64,000 bases of DNA, from NCBI RefSeq assembly GCF_030733545.1, contig NZ_JASHIU010000008.1, positions 62,001 to 126,000 of the forward strand, written 5' to 3'. Position numbers and translations under genes: made by a program. The stretch is from Oceanicaulis sp. MMSF_3324. Its GTDB lineage: Bacteria; Pseudomonadota; Alphaproteobacteria; Caulobacterales; Maricaulaceae. How positions within the stretch are numbered: the stretch's first letter is position 1; every line of letters starts with the position of its first letter. A model generated the notes under the pieces. It saw only the letters and a program-made list of their open reading frames with translations. It made no database searches and was not told where the DNA came from. Shown here piece after piece: positions 10,001-17,625 of this stretch.

Positions 10001-10540
10001 GGCGGGCTTCTGAGCGGGCAGGGCATCGGTTTTGAGCGGCTTGAAAGCCGGTTTGTCTGGCAGGACGGCATTCTCGAAATGCGCGATTCCCGCGTGGCCG
10101 GCCCTTCGCTGGGCGCCACATGGACCGGTCTGGTCGATTTCAGCGAAGAGCGCCTGACCGTCAACGGCACGCTGCTGCCGTCCTATGGCGTGAATTCGAT
10201 ACTGGGATCGGTGCCTGTGCTGGGCGAGCTCTTTACCTCGCGGCAGGGCGAAGGCGTGATTGGCGTGACGTTCTCCGTCAGCGGCCCGTTCAGCGAGACC
10301 CGCGTGACGGCCAATCCGCTCTCGGCTTTGGCGCCCGGCGTGTTCCGCCGCATCTTCGAGGGCACTTCGGCTGAACGTGAGCTCGATGCGCTGGAGGCCG
10401 AACGACAAGCCGACCAGTCAAATGCGCCAGAGAATCCAGAGGACGCCCCCACTCAAGCAGATGAGCAGGGAGAGGCGCCAGAGCCGCCTTCTGAAGACGA
10501 AGCGGCGCCGGATGCAGACACGCCAGGGGATGCGCAATGA
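7061..10540 (+). CDS. YhdP-like AsmA-superfamily envelope protein (DUF3971/AsmA_2)
   Basis: Large inner-membrane-anchored protein of 1159 residues. One N-terminal transmembrane helix (about residues 5-30, LLYLLEVIAALLALAVVAFGAAL) is followed by a long periplasmic beta-rich region of repeating amphipathic strands typical of YhdP/TamB/AsmA bridge proteins. A conserved AsmA-like C-terminal region (about 950-1110, VGDFTLNRMPLLARILAAGSL) follows, then a disordered acidic tail of Glu/Asp/Pro/Ala. YhdP-family proteins are implicated in phospholipid transport from inner to outer membrane. The gene overlaps anmK by four bases (ATGA), so the two are likely co-translated. Confidence 0.85.
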   Translation: MRRIARLSLLYLLEVIAALLALAVVAFGAALWRLAEGPVNAEMIRPVVTEVLLEAVKGDEAAIGDLEISFDPAYAALVVTARDVRITRANGDVIIASEQIEAGVALDLLMTGRVAPVSLEARGGTLWLYRDELGRLTGGLGALEDRFGATQESENAVPDFDMDRASRVFARLLRVDVSNVTLQMRDEFHDWTGLFTGMGGVLEMTEGALSLTAEGGLITSAGRAPITLDIQSGRSLESVFVEARLSDLVPAAAAPLQGPFTGLSALDAPFDMHLVFDASREAGLRQASLQMEADTGVIRSGGRQTAIRAASIDAALDVEAGRLDLNALSVDSDLLTLTLSGAFQDFSAYDNAIPARASYELSAGEGRLDLSGVFPQPVQWRSVEMAGALDIDEPLISFEALNAVLPAATARLTGSVALEDTDAGLLPTLKLEGPVQGTLSKADVLNHWPVDFALGARDWVRDSILDGQLSNARLNLNLGAQALAAKAIEDDALTLGFDFSDADVRYMSTMTPLLGLSGEAVLRGNSLSLEGSGGAIGDIEATRIYVEIPRLNPKGAIARFGGSGMGDVADVLMLVSEPPLNLASEYGFDPQAFGGQGELSFEIRRPMLRSVPAEDLDFEFSGTFEDVSGPAGPPGVELTDGVVSISVTPEGLNAEGDARIASADANIVWTETFGLGPDAQPTQVRVNATMTARELDQVGLPLRRFMDGAVGVEAVMNGRGFDFSTVNLDLDLENTAIALPANLWDKPAGEPATASLAATLSEDGAIALDSLQLDGDGVVLNTRAEMAADGRLLSAEAERVFIEDRMDLSAVISRPDGPEGVLDIAVQGPFLDARDLFGMAAPSGGGDLGASVNFEGVLGRALVRDQAFTNVGLTLYSRPEGIARFVLEADAAGGPVIVRFEPEAVTGVRRLSAMGPDAGLLLSAFAGFDNIYGGALRLEGVAPPLGETGGVSGEIEVGDFTLNRMPLLARILAAGSLEGLGGLLSGQGIGFERLESRFVWQDGILEMRDSRVAGPSLGATWTGLVDFSEERLTVNGTLLPSYGVNSILGSVPVLGELFTSRQGEGVIGVTFSVSGPFSETRVTANPLSALAPGVFRRIFEGTSAERELDALEAERQADQSNAPENPEDAPTQADEQGEAPEPPSEDEAAPDADTPGDAQ

Positions 10541-11643
10541 TTGCAATCGGCCTTATGAGCGGCACCTCTCTGGATGGTGTCGATGCTGTCCTGCTTGAAA
10601 CCGATGGTGAGACCATCAGTCATTTCGGACCCGGGTGTGAGATTCCGTTTAAAGCGAACGAACGCGCAGTCCTCAAAACGGCTGTGGAGGCCGCGCTCAG
10701 CTGGCGGTTCGAGGGCGATGAGCCCGATGTGTTTTCCGACGCTGAAGCCGTTCTGACAGACACCCATGCCCGAGCTGTGGAGCAGGTGGCCCGGTTGGCG
10801 TCGCGTTCGGTCTCCGAGATCGATCTTGTGGGCTTTCATGGTCAGACGGTCATACACCAACCGCCGGCCGCGGGCCTTGCAGGCCGGACTCGTCAGCTGG
10901 GTGATGGCGCGGCGCTCGCCAAACGGCTGGGCGTGCCGGTCGCCTATGACTTTCGCACGGCGGACATGGCGGCGGGCGGCCAGGGCGCGCCTCTGGCGCC
11001 CATTTATCACGCAGTGCTCGCTCGGTGGGCCGGGTTGGAACAGCCGCTGGGCGTCCTCAATATCGGCGGCGTCGCCAATCTGACCCTGATCCGGTCGGAT
11101 GGCGCTCTGGATGCCTTTGACACGGGGCCGGGCAATGGTCTGATCGACGCCTGGGTCGAGGAGCAGACCGGCGCGCCCATGGATCGCGACGGGGCGCTGG
11201 CGTCGCAGGGACGCGTTCTGGAAGCGGGACTGGCCGAGCTGATGGCGCATCCGCATTTTGCTCTGGAAGGCCCCAAATCCCTTGATCGGTGGGACTTTTC
11301 GCTCGACCCGGCGCGCAATCTCACGGTTGAGGATGGCGCCGCCACCTTGTCCCAATTTACCGCAGAGGCGATTGGTTTGGGCCTGAAAGCCTGTAAGGAA
11401 CGCCCGCGCCGACTGATTGTGTGTGGCGGCGGTCGCAAGAATGCGGATTTGCTGCACCGGATCAGCGCCGTCACCGGCGTTTCGGTCTGCAGCGCCGAGG
11501 CCGTGGGCTGGCGCGGGGACCTGATCGAGGCGGAAGCCTTCGCGGTTCTGGCGGCGCGCACGCTACGAGGACTGCCCCTCAGCTTTCCCGGAACGACAGG
11601 CGTGAGCGCGCCGCTCACCGGCGGCCAGATCGCCCGACCCTGA
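10537..11643 (+). CDS. anmK: Anhydro-N-acetylmuramic acid kinase
   Basis: Converts 1,6-anhydro-MurNAc from cell-wall turnover into MurNAc-6-phosphate, part of peptidoglycan recycling in the cytoplasm. The 368-residue protein begins with the diagnostic phosphate-binding motif MIAIGLMSGTSLDGVDA. It also has GFHGQT (about residue 103), VNIGG-type NIGGVANLT (about 172), FDTGPGN (about 191) and a C-terminal VCGGGRKN nucleotide motif. Length is standard (E. coli 369). The start overlaps the YhdP-like gene (ATGA), and a strong terminator follows directly. Confidence 0.96.
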   Translation: MIAIGLMSGTSLDGVDAVLLETDGETISHFGPGCEIPFKANERAVLKTAVEAALSWRFEGDEPDVFSDAEAVLTDTHARAVEQVARLASRSVSEIDLVGFHGQTVIHQPPAAGLAGRTRQLGDGAALAKRLGVPVAYDFRTADMAAGGQGAPLAPIYHAVLARWAGLEQPLGVLNIGGVANLTLIRSDGALDAFDTGPGNGLIDAWVEEQTGAPMDRDGALASQGRVLEAGLAELMAHPHFALEGPKSLDRWDFSLDPARNLTVEDGAATLSQFTAEAIGLGLKACKERPRRLIVCGGGRKNADLLHRISAVTGVSVCSAEAVGWRGDLIEAEAFAVLAARTLRGLPLSFPGTTGVSAPLTGGQIARP

Positions 11644-11647
11644 AACG

Positions 11648-11683
11648 AAAAAGCCCCGGCCATCCGGACCGGGGCTTTCTGTT
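11648..11683. terminator. Rho-independent terminator between convergent anmK and the hydrolase gene
   Basis: AAAGCCCCGG, nine-base loop, CCGGGGCTTT with flanking A and T runs; it can serve both strands. Confidence 0.88.
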
Positions 11684-11699
11684 TCGGTTCGCGCTGTGG

Positions 11700-12383
11700 C
11701 TAGCGCTTGCCGGTGCTGACCATTTCCGAACGTTCGACTTCCACTTCAGGCAGTCGCTTGTCCAGATAGGCTTTCACCGAGGCTTCGAGCGGTTCGAGAT
11801 GGTCGGTGAAGAGGTGACCGGCGCCCTTGATGATGTCGTGTGTGATCACGATGCCCTTCTGGGTTCGCACCTTGCTCATGGCGCGCTCCATCTCGTCATG
11901 GGGCACGATGGCGTCCGACTCCCCGTGCGCGATCAGGCCCGAGGCCGGGCAGGGCGCGAGGAAGCTGAAGTCATACATGTTGGTGGGCGGCGAGACCGAC
12001 AGGAAGCCCGCAATCTCCGGACGCCGCATCAGCAGCTGCATGGCGATCCAGGCGCCGAAGGAGTGGCCGGCCACCCAGCAATAGGAGGCGTTGGGATTGT
12101 GCGCCTGCGCCCAGTCGAGCGCGGTGGCGGCGTCAGACAGCTCGCCCAGACCCTGGTCATAAGCGCCCTGGCTCCGTCCCACGCCGCGGAAATTGAACCG
12201 CAGCACGGAGAAACCGCGCTCCTTGAACTCGTCATACATCATGTTGGTGACCGGCGTGTCCATATGACCGCCGCCACGCGGGTGCGCGTGCAGGATCAGC
12301 GCAACGGGCGCGCCAGGGGTCTTGGAGGGGCTGTATTTGCCTTCAAGGCGGCCGGCCGGGCCGGGAATGATAACGTCGGGCAT
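11700..12383 (-). CDS. Alpha/beta hydrolase, serine type
   Basis: Cytoplasmic alpha/beta-hydrolase-fold protein of 227 residues with no signal peptide. It shows the oxyanion/HGxP-like region (LHAHPRGGG, about residue 32), the nucleophile elbow GHSFGAW (Ser about 109), an acid in HGESDAIVPHDE and the catalytic His in GAGHLF. This resembles the small COG2945-type hydrolases whose substrate is unknown. It stands alone, divergent from the iscR operon and convergent with anmK. Substrate and pathway cannot be read from the sequence. Confidence 0.85.
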   Translation of the reverse strand: MPDVIIPGPAGRLEGKYSPSKTPGAPVALILHAHPRGGGHMDTPVTNMMYDEFKERGFSVLRFNFRGVGRSQGAYDQGLGELSDAATALDWAQAHNPNASYCWVAGHSFGAWIAMQLLMRRPEIAGFLSVSPPTNMYDFSFLAPCPASGLIAHGESDAIVPHDEMERAMSKVRTQKGIVITHDIIKGAGHLFTDHLEPLEASVKAYLDKRLPEVEVERSEMVSTGKR

Positions 12384-12476
12384 GGAAGGATTACGGGTCC
12401 TGCTGCAATTTCCCTAGCTCTGCACTCAGGAATTGATTTCCAGGCGGTGCAAGGGGTATGGGAAAACCAAGTCCTA

Positions 12477-12506
12477 ATACTTGACTCTCGCGCTAGGGAT
12501 CCTAGC
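12477..12506 (+). promoter_or_regulatory. Candidate iscR promoter with IscR half-site and adjacent palindrome
   Basis: ATACTTGACT at 12477-12486 fits the left half of the E. coli type 1 IscR consensus (ATASYYGACT) and contains a -35-like TTGACT. The right half-site is not recognisable. Six bases downstream is an inverted repeat GCTAGG-GAT-CCTAGC (12492-12506). The position, 110-140 bases before iscR, fits autoregulation, but use of this site is an inference. Confidence 0.4.
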
Positions 12507-12616
12507 TCCCTTGTGCGCGATAGATGTGAGACAAACGGGTCGGCCTCATAGCACAGCCGGGCCGCATAATGCGAGCGCGCCGCGCTTATTTGTTCGGGTT
12601 AGCCAAGGATAATGTC

Positions 12617-13084
12617 ATGAAGCTGAGCACCAAGGGGCGTTACGCAGTGATGGCCATGGTCGATCTCGCCCAGGCCAGCCTTGAGAAACCCGTGCCGCTG
12701 GGCGATGTCGCCTCGCGTCAGGAAATCTCGCTGTCCTATCTGGAACAGCTCTTCGCCAAGTTGCGTCGCGCCGGCGTCGTCAAGTCCGTGCGCGGGCCGG
12801 GCGGCGGCTACAAGCTGGCGCGCGCCCTGAATGAAACGCGTATCGCCGACATCATGCTCGCCGTTGAAGAGCCTGTGGATGTCACACGCTGTCAGGGCAA
12901 GGCGACGGGCTGCATGGAAAGCGGCCGACGCTGCATCACCCACGATCTGTGGGATGAGCTGAGCCGCCACATTCATCTCTTCCTCAACGATGTGACCCTC
13001 GAAGATGTTCTGGAGCGCCGCGTGATGGGGATGTCCATGCGCCGACGCACCGGTGAGACGACCCTGGAGGCGGCGGCGGAGTGA
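12617..13084 (+). CDS. iscR: Rrf2-family iron-sulfur cluster regulator IscR
   Basis: [2Fe-2S]-sensing winged-helix repressor that adjusts Fe-S cluster biogenesis to demand. The 155-residue protein starts at ATG 12617 behind an AAGGA Shine-Dalgarno. It has the Rrf2 N-terminus (MKLSTKGRYAVMAM), the recognition region (SLSYLEQLFAKLR, VRGPGGGY) and the cluster ligands: three Cys spaced seven apart in the run RCQGKATGCMESGRRC, followed by His (ITHDLW). In E. coli the spacing is six, so the cluster loop is one residue longer in each gap. First gene of the SUF operon, overlapping the next gene by four bases (GTGA). Confidence 0.92.
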   Translation: MKLSTKGRYAVMAMVDLAQASLEKPVPLGDVASRQEISLSYLEQLFAKLRRAGVVKSVRGPGGGYKLARALNETRIADIMLAVEEPVDVTRCQGKATGCMESGRRCITHDLWDELSRHIHLFLNDVTLEDVLERRVMGMSMRRRTGETTLEAAAE

Positions 13085-14220
13085 CGGTCTATCTCGACCA
13101 TAACGCGACCGCTCCGGTCCGGCCTGAAGCCCGCGACGCTGTCATGGCGGCGCTGCAGGCTGTAGGCAATCCGTCCTCGGTCCATGGGCCGGGGCGGACG
13201 GCGCGCGCCCGTGTCGAGGCGGCACGCACTGTCATTGCTAAAAAGATTTGCGCACGCGCGGAGGATCTCGTTTTTACGTCGGGCGGCACGGAAGCCAATA
13301 ATCTCGGTCTGAAGGCAGGAATCGCGGCTGGCGCCAAGCGCGTTATCGTGTCCACCATAGAGCACGATGCGGTGGGCGCTGCAGCGCAAGCGCTGGGTGT
13401 GCCGTGTGAGGTCTGGCCGGTCCTGAGCACAGGCCAAGCCGATCTCGATTGGCTGAAAGAACGCCTCCAACGCGCTGAGACAGAAGGCGAAACGCCGATC
13501 CTGTTCGCGCTGATGGCGGCCAATAACGAGACCGGCGTGATCCAGCCCTATTCGCAAGCGGGCCGGATGATCCGCGAGGCGGGGCATCTGTATCACATCG
13601 ACGCCGTGCAAATGCTGGGCAAGGCCGGGTTCGACTTTGCGGGATCCTTCGCGCACTTCGCCGCCTTCTCCTCGCACAAGCTGGGTGGGCCGCAAGGCGT
13701 CGGCGCTCTGGCTGTGGCCTGTGAAGCGGGCGTTGAAGCTCAGCTGATTGGCGGCGGGCAGGAGAAAAACCGCCGCGCAGGCACTGAGAATGTGGCTGGC
13801 ATCGCCGGATTCGGCGCCGCTGTTTCTGTAGCGGGTGGTCAAGAAGAGCTGAGCCAGATCAAAAGCTTGCGCGATGATCTGCAAGCGCGACTGAAAGCGG
13901 GCGCGCCCCAGATCACTATCTGGGGCGAAGCGGCGGAACGCCTGGACAATACGCTGTGTCTGTCCGCGCCGGGTTGGGCCAGCGAGATCCAGGTGATTGC
14001 GCTTGACCTTAACGGCTTCGCGGTGAGCGCCGGCTCGGCCTGCTCATCGGGCAAGGTGCGCAAGTCCAAAGTGCTCGAGGCCATGGGTGCGGCGACCGGC
14101 GATGCGGAAAGCGCGCTGCGCATTTCGCTGGGCTGGACGACGACCCGGGACGATATCGAGGCGTTCGCGAACGCCTGGCTGAATGAATACGACCGTGTGC
14201 GCCCCCGCGCTGCGGTTTGA
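13081..14220 (+). CDS. IscS/NifS-like cysteine desulfurase
   Basis: PLP enzyme that takes sulfur from L-cysteine as persulfide for Fe-S assembly and perhaps tRNA thiolation. The 379-residue protein has the class I layout: YLDHNATAPVRPEA at the N-terminus, SGGTEANN, the SSHKLGGPQGVG PLP-lysine motif (Lys about residue 200) and the mobile Cys loop SAGSACSSGK (about 320). The start is GTG 13081, overlapping the iscR stop. The operon also encodes SufS, so this is a second, IscS-type desulfurase within one SUF operon. Confidence 0.9.
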   Translation: MTVYLDHNATAPVRPEARDAVMAALQAVGNPSSVHGPGRTARARVEAARTVIAKKICARAEDLVFTSGGTEANNLGLKAGIAAGAKRVIVSTIEHDAVGAAAQALGVPCEVWPVLSTGQADLDWLKERLQRAETEGETPILFALMAANNETGVIQPYSQAGRMIREAGHLYHIDAVQMLGKAGFDFAGSFAHFAAFSSHKLGGPQGVGALAVACEAGVEAQLIGGGQEKNRRAGTENVAGIAGFGAAVSVAGGQEELSQIKSLRDDLQARLKAGAPQITIWGEAAERLDNTLCLSAPGWASEIQVIALDLNGFAVSAGSACSSGKVRKSKVLEAMGAATGDAESALRISLGWTTTRDDIEAFANAWLNEYDRVRPRAAV

Positions 14221-14241
14221 GACTGAAGAAGGAAGCGGCTT

Positions 14242-15753
14242 ATGCCTGCGGTCAAGGAAACTATCGAAGACGTACGTCAGCTTGAGTCTGACAAGTACAA
14301 ATACGGCTTCACGACCGAGATCGAGCAAGAACGCGCGCCCAAGGGGCTGAGCGAAGACACCGTGCGCTTCATCTCGGCCAAGAAGGGCGAGCCGGAATGG
14401 CTGCTTGAATGGCGTCTGGAGGCGTTTCGCCGCTGGACCCAGATGAAAGAGCCTGACTGGGCCAAGGTCGGCTATCCTCCCATCGACTATCAGGACGCGT
14501 ATTATTACGCGGCCCCCAAGGACTCTGCGAAATACAAGAGCTTGGACGAGGTTCCTCAGGAGCTGCTGGACACCTACAAGAAACTCGGCATTCCGCTGAA
14601 AGAAGCGGAAGTCCTGCTGGGCGTGGAAGGCGCGGACGCCAGCGCCGCCGATGCGCGTACCGAAGGGTCGCAGCGCAAGGTGGCGGTTGATGCCGTCTTC
14701 GATTCCGTCTCGGTGGCGACGACCTTCAAAGAAGAACTCAAAAAGGCTGGCGTGATCTTCATGCCGATCTCTGAAGCCGTCCACGAATACCCCGAGCTCG
14801 TGAAGCAGTATCTCGGCTCAGTCGTTCCGGTGACAGACAATTTCTTCGCCACGCTCAACAGCGCCGTCTTTTCCGATGGCTCTTTCGTCTATGTGCCCAA
14901 GGGCGTGCGCTGCCCGATGGAGCTGTCCACCTATTTCCGGATCAATGCGGAAGGCACGGGCCAGTTCGAACGCACGCTGATCGTTGCGGACGAGGGCGCC
15001 TATGTGTCCTATCTCGAGGGCTGCACCGCGCCCATGCGTGACGAGAACCAGCTGCACGCCGCCGTGGTGGAGCTGGTCGCGCTTGATGACGCCGAAATCA
15101 AATACTCGACCGTGCAGAACTGGTGGCCGGGCGATGCGGACGGCAAGGGCGGGGTCTACAACTTCGTCACCAAGCGCGCCGACTGTCGCGGCCGCAATTC
15201 CAAGGTCAGCTGGACCCAGGTCGAGACGGGCTCCGCCATCACCTGGAAATACCCGTCCTGCGTCCTCAAGGGCGATAACAGCCAGGGCGAGTTCTATTCC
15301 ATCGCCGTGACCAATGGACGCCAACAGGCCGATACCGGCACCAAGATGATCCATCTGGGGCGCAATACGAAGTCGCGCATCATCTCCAAGGGCATATCGG
15401 CGGGCAAATCCGACCAGACCTATCGCGGTCTTGTGTCCGTCAATGGCAAGGCGGAAGGCGCGCGCAACTTCACCCAGTGCGACAGTCTGTTGATCGGTGA
15501 TACCTGCGGTGCGCACACCGTGCCCTATATCGAGTGCAAGACGCCCAAGGCGACGCTGGAGCATGAGGCGACCACCTCCAAGCTCTCTGAAGAACAGCTC
15601 TTCTATGCGCGCCAGCGCGGGCTCGATGAAGAAAGCGCTGTGGCGCTCTTGGTGAACGGCTTCTGCCGCGAAGTGCTGCAGGAATTGCCCATGGAGTTCG
15701 CCGTGGAAGCCCAGGCGCTCCTGAAGGTTTCGCTCGAAGGAAGCGTGGGCTAG
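14242..15753 (+). CDS. sufB: Fe-S cluster scaffold subunit SufB
   Basis: Scaffold subunit of the SufBCD complex, on which clusters are built from SufS/SufE-derived sulfur. The 503-residue protein shows the SufB core beta-helix with conserved SVxTTFKEEL, [30 protein letters not shown] and [23 protein letters not shown]-type segments, plus the C-terminal [18 protein letters not shown]. Several conserved cysteines are present (RCPM, EGCT, CGAH, IECK). It lies 21 bases after the desulfurase gene with a GAAGGAAG Shine-Dalgarno. The sufC partner is separated from it by two unrelated genes. Confidence 0.97.
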   Translation: MPAVKETIEDVRQLESDKYKYGFTTEIEQERAPKGLSEDTVRFISAKKGEPEWLLEWRLEAFRRWTQMKEPDWAKVGYPPIDYQDAYYYAAPKDSAKYKSLDEVPQELLDTYKKLGIPLKEAEVLLGVEGADASAADARTEGSQRKVAVDAVFDSVSVATTFKEELKKAGVIFMPISEAVHEYPELVKQYLGSVVPVTDNFFATLNSAVFSDGSFVYVPKGVRCPMELSTYFRINAEGTGQFERTLIVADEGAYVSYLEGCTAPMRDENQLHAAVVELVALDDAEIKYSTVQNWWPGDADGKGGVYNFVTKRADCRGRNSKVSWTQVETGSAITWKYPSCVLKGDNSQGEFYSIAVTNGRQQADTGTKMIHLGRNTKSRIISKGISAGKSDQTYRGLVSVNGKAEGARNFTQCDSLLIGDTCGAHTVPYIECKTPKATLEHEATTSKLSEEQLFYARQRGLDEESAVALLVNGFCREVLQELPMEFAVEAQALLKVSLEGSVG

Positions 15754-15755
15754 AG

Positions 15756-16121
15756 ATGGCGCAGCACTACCCGACCATACGGTTTGCATCTAACGAGCTT
15801 CGTGACTGGGCGTCTTTCCATGAGGCCTGCGCTAAAAAGTTTGGTTTCCCAGACTATTACGGGCGCAATCGGGATGCCTGGATTGATTGCATGCGTGGCG
15901 ATGAGCTTGCGCCAGGCAATCCCGCGGATGATGCGAGCATCGACATTCTGCTTGTTGAGTTTCCAAACACTCACGGCGTTTCTGGCGAAATGAAAGATGT
16001 GTGTGAGTTTCTCTACTCCGGCTTCGCCAGCGTGAACGATTACAGACGTAAGGTGGGCTGCCGTCCTCTCTTCGTTCTGGTGGATAGTCCAGAATATGGA
16101 GGACAGGATGCAAGGGTTTAA
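15756..16121 (+). CDS. Barstar-like ribonuclease-inhibitor family protein
   Basis: Small 121-residue protein of the barstar family, which binds and blocks barnase-type RNases. The family motif is clear: FGFPDYYGRNRDAWIDCM (about residues 28-45) aligns with the LPEYYGENLDALWDC helix of Bacillus barstar and keeps both acidic residues that plug the barnase active site. The C-terminal FVLVDSPEY strand also fits. No barnase-like toxin gene is visible in the window. It begins two bases after the sufB stop and its last 14 bases overlap the next gene, so it belongs to the SUF transcript. The stretch looks more AT-rich than sufB and sufC, suggesting later acquisition (inference). Confidence 0.8.
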   Translation: MAQHYPTIRFASNELRDWASFHEACAKKFGFPDYYGRNRDAWIDCMRGDELAPGNPADDASIDILLVEFPNTHGVSGEMKDVCEFLYSGFASVNDYRRKVGCRPLFVLVDSPEYGGQDARV

Positions 16122-16758
16122 ACGACTGTCCTTGTCTGGGGCGTCGTTGCTTGGAGCCCTTCTGCTGTCGGGCTTCGATCAGCCTGAGAGTCAAGCTGAA
16201 GCACCGACTTCAGCGTCCCGCCTCGCCATGTGTGGCGAGGGTTTTCCTCAAGGCTGCGTTCAGCCGGTCGATGAAGCGCGCGCTCTGATCTACACCGCGG
16301 AGGAAGACGGCTATGCCTTCCGTCTCCTGACGCTGTCAGACAGTGAGGAACTTCAGAGCTTCACCCAAGCGCGGGATGTCAGTACGCCAGACCCGATGCT
16401 TCTGGACGTGAATCTGGACGGCGTTTCAGAACTCTTCGTGCCGGTGACCGGGGGCATGTCGAACACGCTCTATCGGGTCTGGCGGCTTGAGCAGGGGCGT
16501 TACGTCCTTGCCGATGAGGTCGGCGCCAACACGCTGGAGCGTGATGAGCAGACCGGCTTGCTGGGCGTGGGCGTCGCCGTTTCGGCAGTGCGCTACAGCT
16601 ATCAGGTCCATGGCTTGGGCGAAGATGGGCTGGAGCACGTTTATACGCTTGAGAGCGATCTGGCCGATGGCGCCTGTGTTCTCATGCCCGGTCCGGGATT
16701 TGATGAGATGGAGCTTGATGCAGATGCGCTGCTGAGCGCTTGTGAAGCAGAGCTCTAG
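16108..16758 (+). CDS. Putative secreted protein of unknown function
   Basis: A 216-residue protein. ATG 16108 is chosen because GGAGGA (16098-16103) sits just upstream; an ATG at 16096 would overlap that site. A Sec-type signal is visible (KR followed by a hydrophobic stretch ending GALLLSG, then SQAEA), with no lipobox Cys. The mature part has Cys pairs (MCGEGFPQGC; later ACVLM and SACEAEL) and one FG-GAP-like DVNLDGVSELFV segment, suggestive of a calcium-binding beta-propeller fragment. I do not recognise a family. It overlaps the barstar-like gene and precedes sufC by about 100 bases. Confidence 0.7.
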   Translation: MQGFKRLSLSGASLLGALLLSGFDQPESQAEAPTSASRLAMCGEGFPQGCVQPVDEARALIYTAEEDGYAFRLLTLSDSEELQSFTQARDVSTPDPMLLDVNLDGVSELFVPVTGGMSNTLYRVWRLEQGRYVLADEVGANTLERDEQTGLLGVGVAVSAVRYSYQVHGLGEDGLEHVYTLESDLADGACVLMPGPGFDEMELDADALLSACEAEL

Positions 16759-16860
16759 AACGAGATGACATGCGTGCGCCATCGGGCGTGACGCTGAGAC
16801 GATAAAGGGTTCGAGCCGGCCTCCCTCTCATGCGCCGGCGCGACGATAAGGAAGACGACC

Positions 16861-17625
16861 ATGTTGGTGATTGAAAACCTGCAAGCGCGTGTGGATGCGG
16901 AAGACGGCGACGGCCGCGAGATCCTCAAGGGCGTCAGCCTCGAGGTGCCGGCGGGAGAAGTGCACGCCATCATGGGCCCCAATGGCTGCGGCAAGTCCAC
17001 CTTGTCCTATGTGCTCTCGGGCCGTGAGGGATACGAGATCACCGGCGGGACCATGCGCTTTGACGGCGAAGACCTGGCCGAGATGGAGCCCGAAGAGCGC
17101 GCCGCGACGGGCGTCTTCCTGTCCTTCCAGTATCCGGTTGAAATCCCTGGTGTTCCGACCCTGACCTTCATCAAGGAAGCGTTGAACGCCCAAAAGCGCC
17201 TGCGCGGGGAAGAGGAAGTGCCGGCGCCGGCTTTCATGAAGCTGGCGCGCGAAGCGGCCGCTCAGCTGGGCATCAGCAATGACATGCTCAAGCGCCCGGT
17301 GAATGTGGGCTTTTCGGGCGGTGAGAAGAAGCGCATGGAGATTTTCCAGGCGCTGATGCTGCAGCCCAAATTCCTGATCCTCGACGAGACCGATTCCGGC
17401 CTCGACATCGATGCGCTCAAAGTGGTCGCTGACGGCGTGAACGCCTTGCGCAATGAAGAGCGCGGCATGCTGGTGATCACCCACTATCAGCGGCTGCTCG
17501 ATTATCTCAAGCCGGACGTGGTTCACGTCATGGCGGCGGGCCGCATCCAGGAGACCGGCGGTCCCGAGCTGGCGCACAAGCTCGAAAAAGAGGGCTATGA
17601 CAAATACGCAGGCGAGGCGGCGTAA
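16861..17625 (+). CDS. sufC: Fe-S assembly ATPase SufC
   Basis: ABC-type ATPase of the SufBC2D scaffold; ATP binding drives the conformational change for cluster assembly. The 254-residue protein has Walker A (GPNGCGKSTL), a Q-loop (SFQYPVEIPGV), the ABC signature (NVGFSGGEKKRME), Walker B (FLILDETDSGLDIDAL) and the H-loop (VITHYQRLL). No membrane segments. An AAGGAAG Shine-Dalgarno precedes ATG 16861. The stop overlaps the sufD start (TAATG). Confidence 0.97.
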   Translation: MLVIENLQARVDAEDGDGREILKGVSLEVPAGEVHAIMGPNGCGKSTLSYVLSGREGYEITGGTMRFDGEDLAEMEPEERAATGVFLSFQYPVEIPGVPTLTFIKEALNAQKRLRGEEEVPAPAFMKLAREAAAQLGISNDMLKRPVNVGFSGGEKKRMEIFQALMLQPKFLILDETDSGLDIDALKVVADGVNALRNEERGMLVITHYQRLLDYLKPDVVHVMAAGRIQETGGPELAHKLEKEGYDKYAGEAA

